Positions 10,172 through 19,408 of a DNA stretch of 64,000 bases are shown piece by piece (position 1 is the stretch's first letter; every line of letters begins with the position of its first letter). Both the position numbers and the translations under genes were made by a program. Origin of the DNA: Cedecea neteri. Its GTDB lineage: Bacteria > Pseudomonadota > Gammaproteobacteria > Enterobacterales > Enterobacteriaceae. Location: contig NZ_CP009451.1 of the NCBI RefSeq assembly GCF_000757825.1, forward strand, positions 4,526,001 to 4,590,000. The letters are read 5' to 3'. The notes under the pieces were generated by a model. The model ran no database searches. It saw only the letters and a list, made by a program, of their open reading frames with translations, and had not been told where the DNA came from.

Positions 10172-12196
10172 GTGAGCATGGATATTAGCGATTTTTATCA
10201 GACATTTTTTGACGAGGCCGACGAACTGTTGGCGGATATGGAGCAGCATCTTTTGGATCTGGTGCCCGAGGCGCCTGATTCTGAACAGTTGAACGCTATT
10301 TTCCGTGCTGCCCACTCCATTAAGGGCGGGGCCGGAACGTTTGGCTTCTCCATCCTGCAGGAAACGACGCACCTGATGGAGAACCTGCTCGACGAAGCGC
10401 GGCGCGGTGAGATGCAGCTCAACACCGATATCATCAACCTGTTTTTGGAAACCAAGGATATTATGCAGGAACAGTTGGACGCTTATAAAAACTCTGAAGA
10501 GCCGGATGCTGCCAGCTTCGACTACATCTGCAAAGCGCTGCGCCAGCTGGCCCTGGAAGCCAAGGGCGAAGTCCCTTCGGCGCCGGCCAAACTCTCCGTG
10601 GTAGAAACGGAGCAGCAGGCTGCTACGGCTACCGATAACGGCGGCAGGCTGCGAGTGGTGATTGACGGACTGAAAGAGACCGAGCGTGACCTGATGCTCG
10701 AAGAGCTGGGTAATCTTGGTACCCTGAGCGATGTGGTCAAAGATGCGTCTTCTATTACCGCCACGCTTGAAACCAGCGTCAGCGAAGACGACATTACCGC
10801 CGTACTTTGCTTCGTGATTGAGCCAGAACAAATCAGCTTTGTGCCGGTGGCGGCAGCCAGCGCGCCAGCGGCCGCGGAAACGACTTCCGTGGCGGTGCCG
10901 GAAGCGCCTGCGCAAACGGCCGTCGCCGTGCAAAAAGCCGGCTTGCCTGAGCCGTTAACCCCGGCCACCGGTCGCGTTGAGCGTGATAAACCTGCCGCTC
11001 GTGCGTCGGAATCAACCAGTATTCGTGTTGCGGTTGAGAAAGTTGACCAACTGATCAACCTGGTCGGCGAGCTGGTCATCACCCAGTCGATGCTGGCCCA
11101 GCGTTCTAACGAACTTGACCCGGTTAATCACGGTGATTTGATAACCAGCATGGGGCAGCTGCAGCGTAACGCACGCGATCTGCAGGAATCGGTGATGTCG
11201 ATTCGTATGATGCCGATGGAATACGTCTTCAGCCGCTTCCCGCGCCTGGTGCGTGACCTGGCAGGCAAGCTGAACAAACAGGTTGAGCTGACGCTGATGG
11301 GCAGTTCAACCGAGCTGGATAAGAGCCTGATCGAGCGTATTATCGACCCGTTAACGCACCTGGTGCGTAACAGTCTTGACCACGGTATCGAGTCGCCTGA
11401 AAAGCGCCGGGCTGCCGGGAAGTCCGAAGTCGGCAACCTTATCCTGTCCGCTGAACATCAGGGCGGCAATATCTGTATCGAAGTGACCGACGACGGCGCG
11501 GGGCTTAACCGTGAACGCATCCTGGCGAAGGCGATGTCCCAGGGAATGCCGGTCAGCGAGAGCATGACCGACGACGAAGTTGGCATGCTTATTTTCGCGC
11601 CGGGCTTCTCCACCGCCGAACAGGTCACCGACGTTTCTGGCCGTGGTGTCGGCATGGACGTGGTGAAACGTAACATCCAGGAGATGGGCGGCCACGTTGA
11701 AATTCAGTCGAAAGCCGGTACCGGGACCACCATCCGTATTTTGCTGCCGCTGACGCTTGCCATCCTCGACGGCATGTCGGTGAAGGTCAGCAATGAAGTG
11801 TTTATCCTGCCGCTGAACGCGGTGATGGAATCACTCCAGCCGCAGGAAGAAGATCTGCACCCGCTGGCGGGCGGCGAGCGCGTGCTGGAAGTGCGTGGCG
11901 AATACTTGCCGCTGGTCGAACTGTGGAAAGTCTTTGACGTTCAGGGCGCGAAAACCGAAGCCACGCAGGGCATTGTCGTTATCCTGCAAAGCGCCGGACG
12001 TCGCTACGCGCTGCTGGTCGATCAGCTGATTGGTCAGCATCAGGTTGTAGTGAAGAACCTCGAAAGCAACTACCGCAAGGTACCGGGAATTTCTGCTGCC
12101 ACCATTCTGGGTGACGGCAGCGTGGCGCTGATCGTCGATGTTTCTGCGCTGCAGGGGCTAAACCGTGAACAACGTCTGGCGCTTACCGTCGCCTGA
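10172..12196 (+). CDS. cheA: Chemotaxis histidine kinase CheA
   Basis: CheA autophosphorylates and passes phosphate to CheY and CheB. The 674-residue protein shows the Hpt domain with phospho-acceptor His48 (AAHSIKGGAGTFG), a CheY/CheB-binding P2 domain, a variable Ala/Pro linker near 225-270, the dimerisation domain, the HATPase domain with NSLDHGIE and GRGVGMDVV, and a C-terminal CheW-like domain. The start is GTG, as in E. coli. Met98, where the short CheA form begins in E. coli, is conserved. Confidence 0.97.
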   Translation: MSMDISDFYQTFFDEADELLADMEQHLLDLVPEAPDSEQLNAIFRAAHSIKGGAGTFGFSILQETTHLMENLLDEARRGEMQLNTDIINLFLETKDIMQEQLDAYKNSEEPDAASFDYICKALRQLALEAKGEVPSAPAKLSVVETEQQAATATDNGGRLRVVIDGLKETERDLMLEELGNLGTLSDVVKDASSITATLETSVSEDDITAVLCFVIEPEQISFVPVAAASAPAAAETTSVAVPEAPAQTAVAVQKAGLPEPLTPATGRVERDKPAARASESTSIRVAVEKVDQLINLVGELVITQSMLAQRSNELDPVNHGDLITSMGQLQRNARDLQESVMSIRMMPMEYVFSRFPRLVRDLAGKLNKQVELTLMGSSTELDKSLIERIIDPLTHLVRNSLDHGIESPEKRRAAGKSEVGNLILSAEHQGGNICIEVTDDGAGLNRERILAKAMSQGMPVSESMTDDEVGMLIFAPGFSTAEQVTDVSGRGVGMDVVKRNIQEMGGHVEIQSKAGTGTTIRILLPLTLAILDGMSVKVSNEVFILPLNAVMESLQPQEEDLHPLAGGERVLEVRGEYLPLVELWKVFDVQGAKTEATQGIVVILQSAGRRYALLVDQLIGQHQVVVKNLESNYRKVPGISAATILGDGSVALIVDVSALQGLNREQRLALTVA

Positions 12197-12224
12197 TTAA
12201 CTGCATAAGAAAATAGGTACGCAA

Positions 12225-12719
12225 ATGACTGCACTAACGAATGTGACAAAACTGACCGGGGAAAACGTAGGCCAGGAGTTCCTGGTGTTTACCCTCGGCG
12301 ATGAAGAGTACGGCATTGATATCCTGAAGGTGCAGGAGATCCGCGGTTACGACCAGGTAACGCGTATCGCGAATACGCCTGCTTTTATCAAAGGCGTGAC
12401 CAACCTGCGCGGCGTGATTGTGCCGATCATCGACCTGCGCCTGAAGTTCGAGCAGGACGGCGTGGAATATAACGACAATACCGTGGTTATCGTGCTGAAT
12501 CTTGAGAAGCGCGTGGTGGGGATCGTGGTTGACGGCGTATCCGACGTACTGTCGCTGACCGCCGACCAGATTCGTCCTGCCCCGGAGTTTGCCGTGACGC
12601 TGTCTACCGAATACCTGACCGGCCTGGGCGCGCTGGGCGAACGTATGCTGATTCTGGTGAACATCGAGAAGCTGCTGAACAGCGAAGAGATGGAGCTGCT
12701 GGATTCTGCGGTTGCTTAA
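12225..12719 (+). CDS. cheW: Chemotaxis coupling protein CheW
   Basis: CheW links chemoreceptors to CheA at the cell pole. The 164-residue beta-barrel protein is close to E. coli CheW (167 aa), with [20 protein letters not shown], the [13 protein letters not shown] core and GVSDVLSL. It is the last gene of the motAB-cheAW operon and is followed by a strong terminator. In E. coli tar would come next; here an accessory insert follows. Confidence 0.97.
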   Translation: MTALTNVTKLTGENVGQEFLVFTLGDEEYGIDILKVQEIRGYDQVTRIANTPAFIKGVTNLRGVIVPIIDLRLKFEQDGVEYNDNTVVIVLNLEKRVVGIVVDGVSDVLSLTADQIRPAPEFAVTLSTEYLTGLGALGERMLILVNIEKLLNSEEMELLDSAVA

Positions 12720-12738
12720 TCGAATCGATTAGAAAATG

Positions 12739-12767
12739 GGGGCTACCGGCAGGTAGCCCCTTTTTTT
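12739..12767 (+). terminator. Intrinsic terminator after cheW
   Basis: GGGGCTACC (12739-12747) pairs with GGTAGCCCC (12752-12760), followed by seven T. It ends the motAB-cheAW transcript just at the stop of the convergent transporter gene. Confidence 0.9.
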
Positions 12768-14031
12768 ATGCCTTAACTTCTGCCACCGGCACGCTGCCGG
12801 TTTCTTCCAGCATACCTTCGTTTTTGGACAGCATCGCGGTAGCCACGCCGTTGCCCAGCACGTTAATGGCCGAACGGCCCATATCCAGGAAGTGGTCAAT
12901 ACCCATCAGCAGCAGGATCCCGGCCACCGGGATATTGAAGCTTGGGATGGTCGCCGCCAGCACAACCAGCGCGGAGCGCGGTACCCCGGCAATCCCTTTT
13001 GACGCCAGCATCAGCGTCAGCATCAGCACGGCAATCTCGGAGAAGGAGAGGTGAATGTTATAAGCCTGGGCAATAAACATCGACGCGAAGGAGCAGTAAA
13101 CCATCGAGCCGACCAGGTTAAAGGAGTAGCCGATAGGCAGCACGAACGACGCGATGTTACGCGAGCAGCCAAAGCGGGTTAGCTGATCCAGAGTCTTTGG
13201 ATAAGCGGCCTCAGAGCTGCTGGTGGTGAAAGCGACCAGCACCGGATCTTTAAGCATCGCCAACAGGCGGAAGACGTCGCGCTTCAGCACCATATAACCC
13301 ACGCTAATCAGCACCACGCAGGTCAGTACGATAGCCACATAGTAGCCGCCGATAAAAGACGCGTAGTTCAGCAGAATGCCCAGGCCCTGGGTGGCAATTA
13401 CCGAAGAGATGGCGGCGAAGATGGCCAACGGCGCAACGTACATAACGTAGCCGGTGACTTTCAGCATGATATGAGAAACCACATCCAGCGCGCTCACCAG
13501 CGGTGCGTTAAATTTCTCACCCAGAGAGGCCCCGGCAATGCCGAAGAACATCGAGAACACCACAATCTGCAGGATCTCGTTGTCCGACATCGCGCCAGCA
13601 ATGCTGGTTGGAATGGTGTGAGAAATAAAGGCTTTCAGCGTCATACCGCTTACGGCAAGGCCGGTTTGTACGGCTTCCGTCGGCACTTCCAGATTCATGC
13701 CCGCGCCTGGATGCGCCAGGGTAACGATAAACAGCCCGACCAGAATAGAAAGCACGGAAGAGGAGACGAACCAGACCATCGCCTTACCGCCCACGCGGCC
13801 AATGGTGGAGGTTTCGCCGAGCTTCATGATACCGACCGTCAGGGTGCTGAAGACCAGCGGTGCAATCACCATCTTGATCAGTCGCAGGAAGATGTCGGTA
13901 AACAGCGTGATGTTGTCGGCATAGCCTTTGATAACGTCTGCGGCGGCGTATTCGTGGATGGCCGCACCGGTGAAGATCCCCGCTATCATGAACAAAATGA
14001 TGAATAGCGTGAGTTTGTTTGAACTTGCCAC
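12766..14031 (-). CDS. Dicarboxylate/amino acid:cation symporter (DAACS family)
   Basis: This 421-residue inner-membrane transporter belongs to the family of DctA and GltP. Hallmarks are RLIKMVIAPLVFSTL in the third helix, the serine-rich hairpin TTSSSEAAYPKTLD and GYSFNL, with eight predicted helices and two re-entrant loops. The motif normally reading NxDGT is NLVGS here: the cation-coordinating Asp and the Thr are replaced, so substrate or ion coupling may differ from DctA, and I give no symbol. The start is GTG with a weak ribosome site. It is convergent with cheW and divergent from the pilus operon, with a CRP site about 190 bp upstream. Confidence 0.88.
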   Translation of the reverse strand: MASSNKLTLFIILFMIAGIFTGAAIHEYAAADVIKGYADNITLFTDIFLRLIKMVIAPLVFSTLTVGIMKLGETSTIGRVGGKAMVWFVSSSVLSILVGLFIVTLAHPGAGMNLEVPTEAVQTGLAVSGMTLKAFISHTIPTSIAGAMSDNEILQIVVFSMFFGIAGASLGEKFNAPLVSALDVVSHIMLKVTGYVMYVAPLAIFAAISSVIATQGLGILLNYASFIGGYYVAIVLTCVVLISVGYMVLKRDVFRLLAMLKDPVLVAFTTSSSEAAYPKTLDQLTRFGCSRNIASFVLPIGYSFNLVGSMVYCSFASMFIAQAYNIHLSFSEIAVLMLTLMLASKGIAGVPRSALVVLAATIPSFNIPVAGILLLMGIDHFLDMGRSAINVLGNGVATAMLSKNEGMLEETGSVPVAEVKA

Positions 14032-14190
14032 TGACTTAGTATCCCGTAGTTGACTGTAGTTAATGTGTTTTTTTTTGTAACTTACTGACCCCTATATAAT
14101 TATTATTGCCGGGCAGTAAATATGCGGAGCATAAATTGAATCAAACGGCGTCGATATACAACTCTTTTTTATAAATTCTGTAAATTGTTA

Positions 14191-14207
14191 ATTAAGCAGT
14201 GCTTAAT
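14191..14207. promoter_or_regulatory. Perfect 17-bp palindrome, candidate operator
   Basis: ATTAAGCA-G-TGCTTAAT is an exact inverted repeat 8 bp from the adjacent CRP site. Its regulator is not recognised. Confidence 0.45.
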
Positions 14208-14214
14208 CATTATT

Positions 14215-14230
14215 TGTGATGAATATCACA
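14215..14230. promoter_or_regulatory. CRP-binding site upstream of the DAACS transporter
   Basis: TGTGA-TGAATA-TCACA matches the CRP consensus in both half-sites. CRP control is usual for dctA-type genes; action on the pilus operon is also possible. Confidence 0.7.
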
Positions 14231-14695
14231 AACTGACGGATATATTCTTTTCAGTTTGCATCAAGGTATGAGGGGGAAGGGTTAACTCACTGTTTTAATA
14301 GTAAATAACTCGTCAATCCGCCGTTTTGCTGAATTTTGCCGCGCGGTTGGTTATTTCCGGGTCTCTAAACTAAATTTCAACTAAGTGATGACGTAACGTA
14401 CTGATTTTTTTCTTACCAGTTCGCCTGCCCATGTCGCCCGGGAAGCCGCATTGCCTGGTTGTAAAATGTACAAACAGGTGGAGTGCGATATTGCCCACGG
14501 TATTTTACAGGCAGCGAATGAGATTTCAGGGCGAATTATATTACCGGCGAGTTATGGTGTCGGCTGTCACTATTAAAGTGGAAAACAGTTAAAGAGAAAA
14601 ACAGGGAAAGAGAAAAATCTAACGTTAAATCATCCCGTACCGCTTCGTTGCGTATTCACGAAGCATGATTGAGTCATTTGAATAAGGTTAAGGAT

Positions 14696-15226
14696 ATGAA
14701 TTCAGCCACTGCAGCACGCTTAATTCTCTCTTGTACTGCGTTTGCGGTTATTCCATCGGCTAATGCGGCGGTGGCAAACGGCACATTTCAGGTCCTCATT
14801 ACTATTCAAAAGTCCTGCGCGGTGACCGCCGGCAGCGGCTCGAATATTAACCTGGGGACGGTTAACGCCAGTGCAGTAAACACTTCGCAAAGCAATACCT
14901 TTACCGTTAACTGTTCAAAGACAACGCCTTATTTTATCGGCCTTGCACCTTCCGCCGCGAACGGGGGAACCACCACCGGGTCCGGGGCCATGTCGTCAGT
15001 CGCTAACTCCGCGACCAACACCGATAAAGTGCCCTACCAGTTGAACCAAACCTCGGCGACCGGGCCGGTTTGGGGGAACACCGCGACCACCACCGTGGTC
15101 GGTAACGGCGTGGCGGGTACCGGGTCGGGCGCCGCGCAGACTTATACCGTCTATGCGACGGCGGCGAGCGCGAACTTCACGCCAGACAGCTATGCGGATA
15201 CGGTTACCGTCAACGTTAACTACTGA
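14696..15226 (+). CDS. Spore coat U domain pilin (CsuA/B-like major subunit)
   Basis: This secreted pilus subunit of 176 aa has a Sec signal peptide (cut after SANA, near residue 24) and one SCPU domain starting FQVLITIQKSCAVTAGS and ending YADTVTVNVNY, with a Cys pair (SCAV/NCSK) as in CsuA/B. It is rich in Thr, Ala, Asn and Gly. The ATG at 14696 was preferred because AAGG lies 8 bases upstream; a TTG at 14669 is less likely. It is the first gene of a four-gene archaic chaperone-usher operon and probably forms the rod. Confidence 0.88.
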   Translation: MNSATAARLILSCTAFAVIPSANAAVANGTFQVLITIQKSCAVTAGSGSNINLGTVNASAVNTSQSNTFTVNCSKTTPYFIGLAPSAANGGTTTGSGAMSSVANSATNTDKVPYQLNQTSATGPVWGNTATTTVVGNGVAGTGSGAAQTYTVYATAASANFTPDSYADTVTVNVNY

Positions 15227-15240
15227 TTTCAGGACAGCGG

Positions 15241-15960
15241 ATGAAATTGAAATTAGGTGGACGCTCCGCCTGTGCGTGCCTGTGGCTGGCGCTGGCGGCG
15301 GGGGGGCATGCGTTAGCCGGTGGCCTGCAAATATCACCGGTTAACCTGACGTTAAGGGCGGCACAAAATGCAGATGGGATCTGGCTGAGTAATGAAGGAG
15401 ATGCGCCGCTTAACGCGCAGGTGCGAGTTTTCAACTGGCAGCAAAGCGGCTATGCCGACAAGCTGTCAACGTCTCAGGGGCTGGTTATTAGCCCGCCAAT
15501 CGTGACGCTGCCGGCGGGGGAGCGTCAGCTGATCAGGGTTATCCGTACCGGGCCTGCCGCCAACCAGGTGGAACAGGCGTACCGCTTGTTTATCGATGAG
15601 CTCCCGCCGGCCAAACTGCAGCGGAATAAAATTCAGTTTGTGATGCGCTATTCCGTTCCGGTGTTTTTACAGCCCGTTGGGCAGGGGGAAAACTCGGCGA
15701 AGCTAAAATGGGCATTAATTAATATCGAGGGCAAAACGTTTATCGAAGTGAGCAATCAGGGAAACAGCCACGCTCAGCTTTCGGCCATGACGTTTATTTC
15801 ACCTAATGGTGCGCGAAAAACGATTACTTCAGGTCTGCTAGGTTATGTTCTTCCAGGTTCAACTATGCGGTGGATAATATCTTCATCTGCCGGTGATGCT
15901 TACCATAGTGGAAAAGTTGAAGTCGCTATCAATGGTCAAAAAACAGAACAAGATCTATGA
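15241..15960 (+). CDS. Archaic-type fimbrial periplasmic chaperone (CsuC-like)
   Basis: This periplasmic pilus chaperone of 239 aa has a signal peptide (MKLKLGGRSACACLWLALA, cut near AGG) and a PapD-like N-terminal Ig domain: LQISPVNLTLRA, PPIVTLPAGERQLIRVIR and YRLFIDELPP. It binds SCPU subunits and hands them to the usher. It starts 14 bp after the pilin gene. Its last 29 bases overlap the proposed usher start. Base composition falls sharply towards AT at its 3' end. Confidence 0.9.
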   Translation: MKLKLGGRSACACLWLALAAGGHALAGGLQISPVNLTLRAAQNADGIWLSNEGDAPLNAQVRVFNWQQSGYADKLSTSQGLVISPPIVTLPAGERQLIRVIRTGPAANQVEQAYRLFIDELPPAKLQRNKIQFVMRYSVPVFLQPVGQGENSAKLKWALINIEGKTFIEVSNQGNSHAQLSAMTFISPNGARKTITSGLLGYVLPGSTMRWIISSSAGDAYHSGKVEVAINGQKTEQDL

Positions 15961-18295
15961 CTGGCCATATTCTTTGGTAAAAATTATATTGCTTAATGGT
16001 TTATTTTTCTCAGGCATAACGGCAGCACAAGATACTAATAATGACTTACCTCAGAATGCGGTCAAAAATGACACAGCTCAGCCTGTAGGCGTTGATTTAT
16101 ATCTCGACACGACGGTGAATGGTAATCCCGTGGGTCTGGTTCATCTTGGTTACGCTAACGGCAAATTATACGGCGACGCAATGGCCCTGCGTCAGTTGGG
16201 ATTTCGCCTGCCGGAAAAAGCGCGCCCGCCTTTTTACCTCAATGATATTTCGCAGGTCACGGTTGACTATAACGTTCAGCAGCAAACTTTGGCGCTGAAC
16301 GCGCCGCTGAGCCTGCTAGATCTGAAAACAACCCAGCTAAACCAGACGGATATGTCCTCTCCGACGGCCTCAAATGCCGTCGGCGCATTGCTGAACTACG
16401 ATCTCTATGCGGACAGCGGGAAAGAAAGTAACTTCAATTCATTCAGTGAGTTCCGCGCGTTTGGCGCTGCAGGCGTATTCAGTTCGACCCAGCTTACGCG
16501 CTATTCCACCGAGCAAAATGACAACCAGTCCTTTAGCCGACTTGATACCAGCTGGCGCTCTTCGTTTCCCGATAAAATGCTGGCGGTCACCCTCGGTGAC
16601 ACGCTAACCAGTTCGCTTTCCTGGTCCCGTCAGACACGTATCGCCGGGGTAAAGATCGGTACCGATTTTGGCCTTAATCCCAATATGCCCACGACGCCGC
16701 TGCCGGCTTTTCTTGGCTCGGCAACGCTGCCGTCGAGCGTTGAGCTATATGTCAATGGGGTGAAATATTATAACGGTGAAGTGCCGGCGGGCAGCTTCCA
16801 GTTGAATACGCTGCCAAACATCACCGGGGCAGGGAATGCTCAGGTAATGATGACCGATGCGCTGGGCAGAACCAGCGTGCAGAACTTTTCTTTTTATAAC
16901 GATCAGCTTTTGTTGAGGGAAGGGCTGACCGACTGGTCCCTCGAACTGGGTGTGGTCAGAAAAAACTACGGCTACAGCTCTTTTGACTACGCCAGCGAGC
17001 CGGCGATCGGCGGCACATGGCGGCGTGGCTTCAGCAACAGCCTGACCGCCGGAGGTCATTTCGAAACCAGCGACAGCCTGGTGAACGGCGGGATAAGCAG
17101 CGACTGGATCCCCGCCAGCCAGGCCGGAACAATTTCAACGGCGCTCGCCGCCAGCTCGGACTCCGGGGAGAATGGCTATTTATACGGCCTGGGCTACCGC
17201 TGGTCCGGGGGGCGTTTCAACTTTAGCTCCAGCGCCACGGCCACCTCCGGAGATTATCGCGACGTTGCCACTCGTTATGGTTCCGCGCCGCCCGCGTTCA
17301 GCGGCAGCGCGGTGGTGGGGTATAACTTTGGCGTTGGCGGGAACCTCAGTATGAGCTATCTGCAGTTTCGCTACCCGGACCAAAGCGCAATTCGCTATGC
17401 CAACGCCAGCTGGTTTAAATCCATTTCCGAAAACGTCTCCCTCAGCGCCAGCTTTAACCAGAACATCGACGACAGCCGCGACCGCAGCGTTTACCTGATG
17501 GTGACCGTCAGTACCCAGAACAACCTTACCGCAGGCGCAACGGTTCAGCGCACGGGCGACAAGATGGGGTACCAGCTCAACGCCAGCAAGACGCCGCCGT
17601 CTGAAGGCGGGGTGGGCTGGAACGTGGCCGCCAGCCAGCAGAGTTCTCAGCAAAGCGGGCAGGGTGAAGTGGGCTATCTGGGGCGCTACGGCCGAGTGTA
17701 TAGCGGCTTCCGCAGCATTCCTGATAATAATTACGGTTATGCGGGCGCTACCGGCTCGCTGGTGATGATGGGCGGCGGTGTGTTTGCCGCACGCGAGATC
17801 AATAACGGTTTTGCGGTGGTGTCGACGGACGGTATTCCGAACGTGCCGGTGAAGCTGCAGCATAATCTGATCGGCAACAGCGACGGCAACGGTCAGCTGC
17901 TGGTGACGCCGCTGAACAGCTACCAAAACAACCTCATCAGCATTGACCCGATGAACCTCCCGGCCAATATGCGGATCCGTAACGTGAGTATGAATGCCAC
18001 GCCGGCAGACCGCTCCGGGACGCTGGTGAATTTTGACATTAAGCCGGTACGCGCTGCGCAGGTGAGCCTGGTGGATGCCCGGGGAAATGCTATTGCGGAA
18101 GGCAGCCCCGTCAGGCTGATGGCGGGCATTGGGCAAGACACCGTGGTCGGGTTTGATGGCCTGGCCTACTTTGACGCGCTTGAAAGTCACAACGAGCTAA
18201 GAGTGACCACGGAAAACGGCGTTTGCCTCGCCGAGTTTGACTACCCCGAGAACCAGAAAAGCGTGCCGAATATCGGTCCGATTGTGTGCCGCTAG
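15932..18295 (+). CDS. Outer-membrane fimbrial usher (CsuD-like)
   Basis: This outer-membrane assembly platform has about 787 residues. It has an N-terminal signal (LVKIILLNGLFFSGITAAQ), a periplasmic N-domain (VDLYLDTTVNGNPVGLVHL), a long beta-barrel with the conserved SVELYVNG, GNAQVMMTDALGR and YGLGYRW-like strands, and C-terminal domains ending NIGPIVCR. The start is uncertain: ATG at 15932 overlaps the chaperone gene by 29 bp and has no strong ribosome site, while GTG/ATG codons at 15893-15896 are also in frame. The first 150 bp are notably AT-rich compared with the rest. Confidence 0.9.
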   Translation: MVKKQNKIYDWPYSLVKIILLNGLFFSGITAAQDTNNDLPQNAVKNDTAQPVGVDLYLDTTVNGNPVGLVHLGYANGKLYGDAMALRQLGFRLPEKARPPFYLNDISQVTVDYNVQQQTLALNAPLSLLDLKTTQLNQTDMSSPTASNAVGALLNYDLYADSGKESNFNSFSEFRAFGAAGVFSSTQLTRYSTEQNDNQSFSRLDTSWRSSFPDKMLAVTLGDTLTSSLSWSRQTRIAGVKIGTDFGLNPNMPTTPLPAFLGSATLPSSVELYVNGVKYYNGEVPAGSFQLNTLPNITGAGNAQVMMTDALGRTSVQNFSFYNDQLLLREGLTDWSLELGVVRKNYGYSSFDYASEPAIGGTWRRGFSNSLTAGGHFETSDSLVNGGISSDWIPASQAGTISTALAASSDSGENGYLYGLGYRWSGGRFNFSSSATATSGDYRDVATRYGSAPPAFSGSAVVGYNFGVGGNLSMSYLQFRYPDQSAIRYANASWFKSISENVSLSASFNQNIDDSRDRSVYLMVTVSTQNNLTAGATVQRTGDKMGYQLNASKTPPSEGGVGWNVAASQQSSQQSGQGEVGYLGRYGRVYSGFRSIPDNNYGYAGATGSLVMMGGGVFAAREINNGFAVVSTDGIPNVPVKLQHNLIGNSDGNGQLLVTPLNSYQNNLISIDPMNLPANMRIRNVSMNATPADRSGTLVNFDIKPVRAAQVSLVDARGNAIAEGSPVRLMAGIGQDTVVGFDGLAYFDALESHNELRVTTENGVCLAEFDYPENQKSVPNIGPIVCR

Positions 18296-18329
18296 CGAAT
18301 CTGTGGCCTTTTGATACAGGAGTATCCGC

Positions 18330-19283
18330 GTGAGATTAAAACAATTGCTGCTGCTGGCGGTGCTCTTGCTGTCCCCCTGGGCAAGCCAGGCGGCAGTTTG
18401 CTCGGTGAATAACGTGCAGGCGGTAAATTTTGGTACCGTCAATCCGCTGGCGCCGGGCACGCCCAATACTTCGATGACGTTTGGCTACAGCTGTGCCAAG
18501 CAGTTAGGCGATCTTCTGGCGGGGATAACGGTTTGCTTTAACCTTTATGGCGCCGGGATCGGCAACCGCAGCATGGCCTTTGCCGGGCCTCCTGCCAGCA
18601 CGCTGAGCTATGAACTTTATCAGGGGTCGGTGAGTGGCGGGGCGTGGGGGAACCAGACTCAGCAAAGCACTATACCGGTGTTGAAGCTTAATTTGCTTAG
18701 TCTTACTCCGGTAACCGGCACTCTGACCGTTTACGGGCAGATGACGCTGCCGCAAACGGCCGCAGCGCCTGGAAACTACCTCGACAGTTATTCCAGCGTT
18801 CAGGCTACCGTCACGATGAACACGGGCGCGCTTGGGCCTCCGGCTGACTGCGGTGCAAGCATTGCCACAAACTTTGCCTTTGACGTTATGGCAACCGTCA
18901 GCAAGCAGTGCAACGTCAGCTATGCCAACAACGTGAGCTTCGGGGCGGTGGCGGCGATGCAAAGCAATCTGGCCTCGAATAACACCATCGGCATTGCCTG
19001 TACCAACGGTACACTTTACACCGTGGGTCTTACCCCTTCGAATAACAACACTGGTGGCACCGGGGTGCTAAAAGGCACAGGGGCGAATACCGACCAGGTG
19101 CCTTATCAGCTCAGGCAGGCGTCCGGGGCATCCGGTGCCGTGTGGGGGAACACGGCATCAAACTATCGTTCCAGCACGGGGACCGGCATCGCCCAGCAGT
19201 ATCCGGTCTATGTCACCATCCCGAGCACTAACTATACCCCCGATGATTACGCCGACACGGTGACCATCACCGTAACTTATTGA
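18330..19283 (+). CDS. Two-domain spore coat U protein, probable pilus tip adhesin (CsuE-like)
   Basis: This secreted protein of 317 aa has a signal peptide (MRLKQLLLLAVLLLSPWASQA) and two SCPU domains, about residues 22-175 and 185-317; the second begins QCNVSYANNVSFG and ends DYADTVTITVTY like the major pilin. Two-domain SCPU proteins form the tip of Csu pili, which bind hydrophobic surfaces and drive biofilm formation. It starts at GTG with AGGAG 7 bases before, 34 bp after the usher stop. It closes the operon. Confidence 0.88.
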   Translation: MRLKQLLLLAVLLLSPWASQAAVCSVNNVQAVNFGTVNPLAPGTPNTSMTFGYSCAKQLGDLLAGITVCFNLYGAGIGNRSMAFAGPPASTLSYELYQGSVSGGAWGNQTQQSTIPVLKLNLLSLTPVTGTLTVYGQMTLPQTAAAPGNYLDSYSSVQATVTMNTGALGPPADCGASIATNFAFDVMATVSKQCNVSYANNVSFGAVAAMQSNLASNNTIGIACTNGTLYTVGLTPSNNNTGGTGVLKGTGANTDQVPYQLRQASGASGAVWGNTASNYRSSTGTGIAQQYPVYVTIPSTNYTPDDYADTVTITVTY

Positions 19284-19306
19284 TCGCCGCCACGTCTTGC
19301 CCATAG

Positions 19307-19334
19307 CCGGTTGCTGTAGCGCAACCGGTTAATT
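19307..19334 (+). terminator. Hairpin after the pilus operon, probable terminator
   Basis: CCGGTTGC (19307-19314) pairs with GCAACCGG (19321-19328), followed by TTAATTT. The T tract is imperfect, so termination strength is uncertain. Confidence 0.55.
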
Positions 19335-19350
19335 TCCCTGTGACTTAACG

Positions 19351-19377
19351 TAAAGTTCCCGCGCCCTGTGCCGATAA
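19351..19377 (+). promoter_or_regulatory. Sigma28 (FliA) promoter for tar-tap-cheRBYZ
   Basis: TAAA, exactly 15 bases, then GCCGATAA: a perfect FliA consensus. The start would be near 19384, 25 bases before tar. It allows the second chemotaxis operon to run independently of the upstream insert. Confidence 0.92.
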
Positions 19378-19408
19378 CTTTGGGAACAAGTCGTTAAAAG
19401 GGCGTCCT

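Larger units (their letters stand above)
14032..14695. promoter_or_regulatory. Divergent control region, transporter / pilus operon
   Basis: An AT-rich 664-bp interval with no protein gene. It holds a perfect 17-bp palindrome (14191-14207) and a perfect CRP site (14215-14230), both nearer the transporter. I see no sigma28 motif for the pilus operon, whose promoter should be in 14450-14680. Confidence 0.6.
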
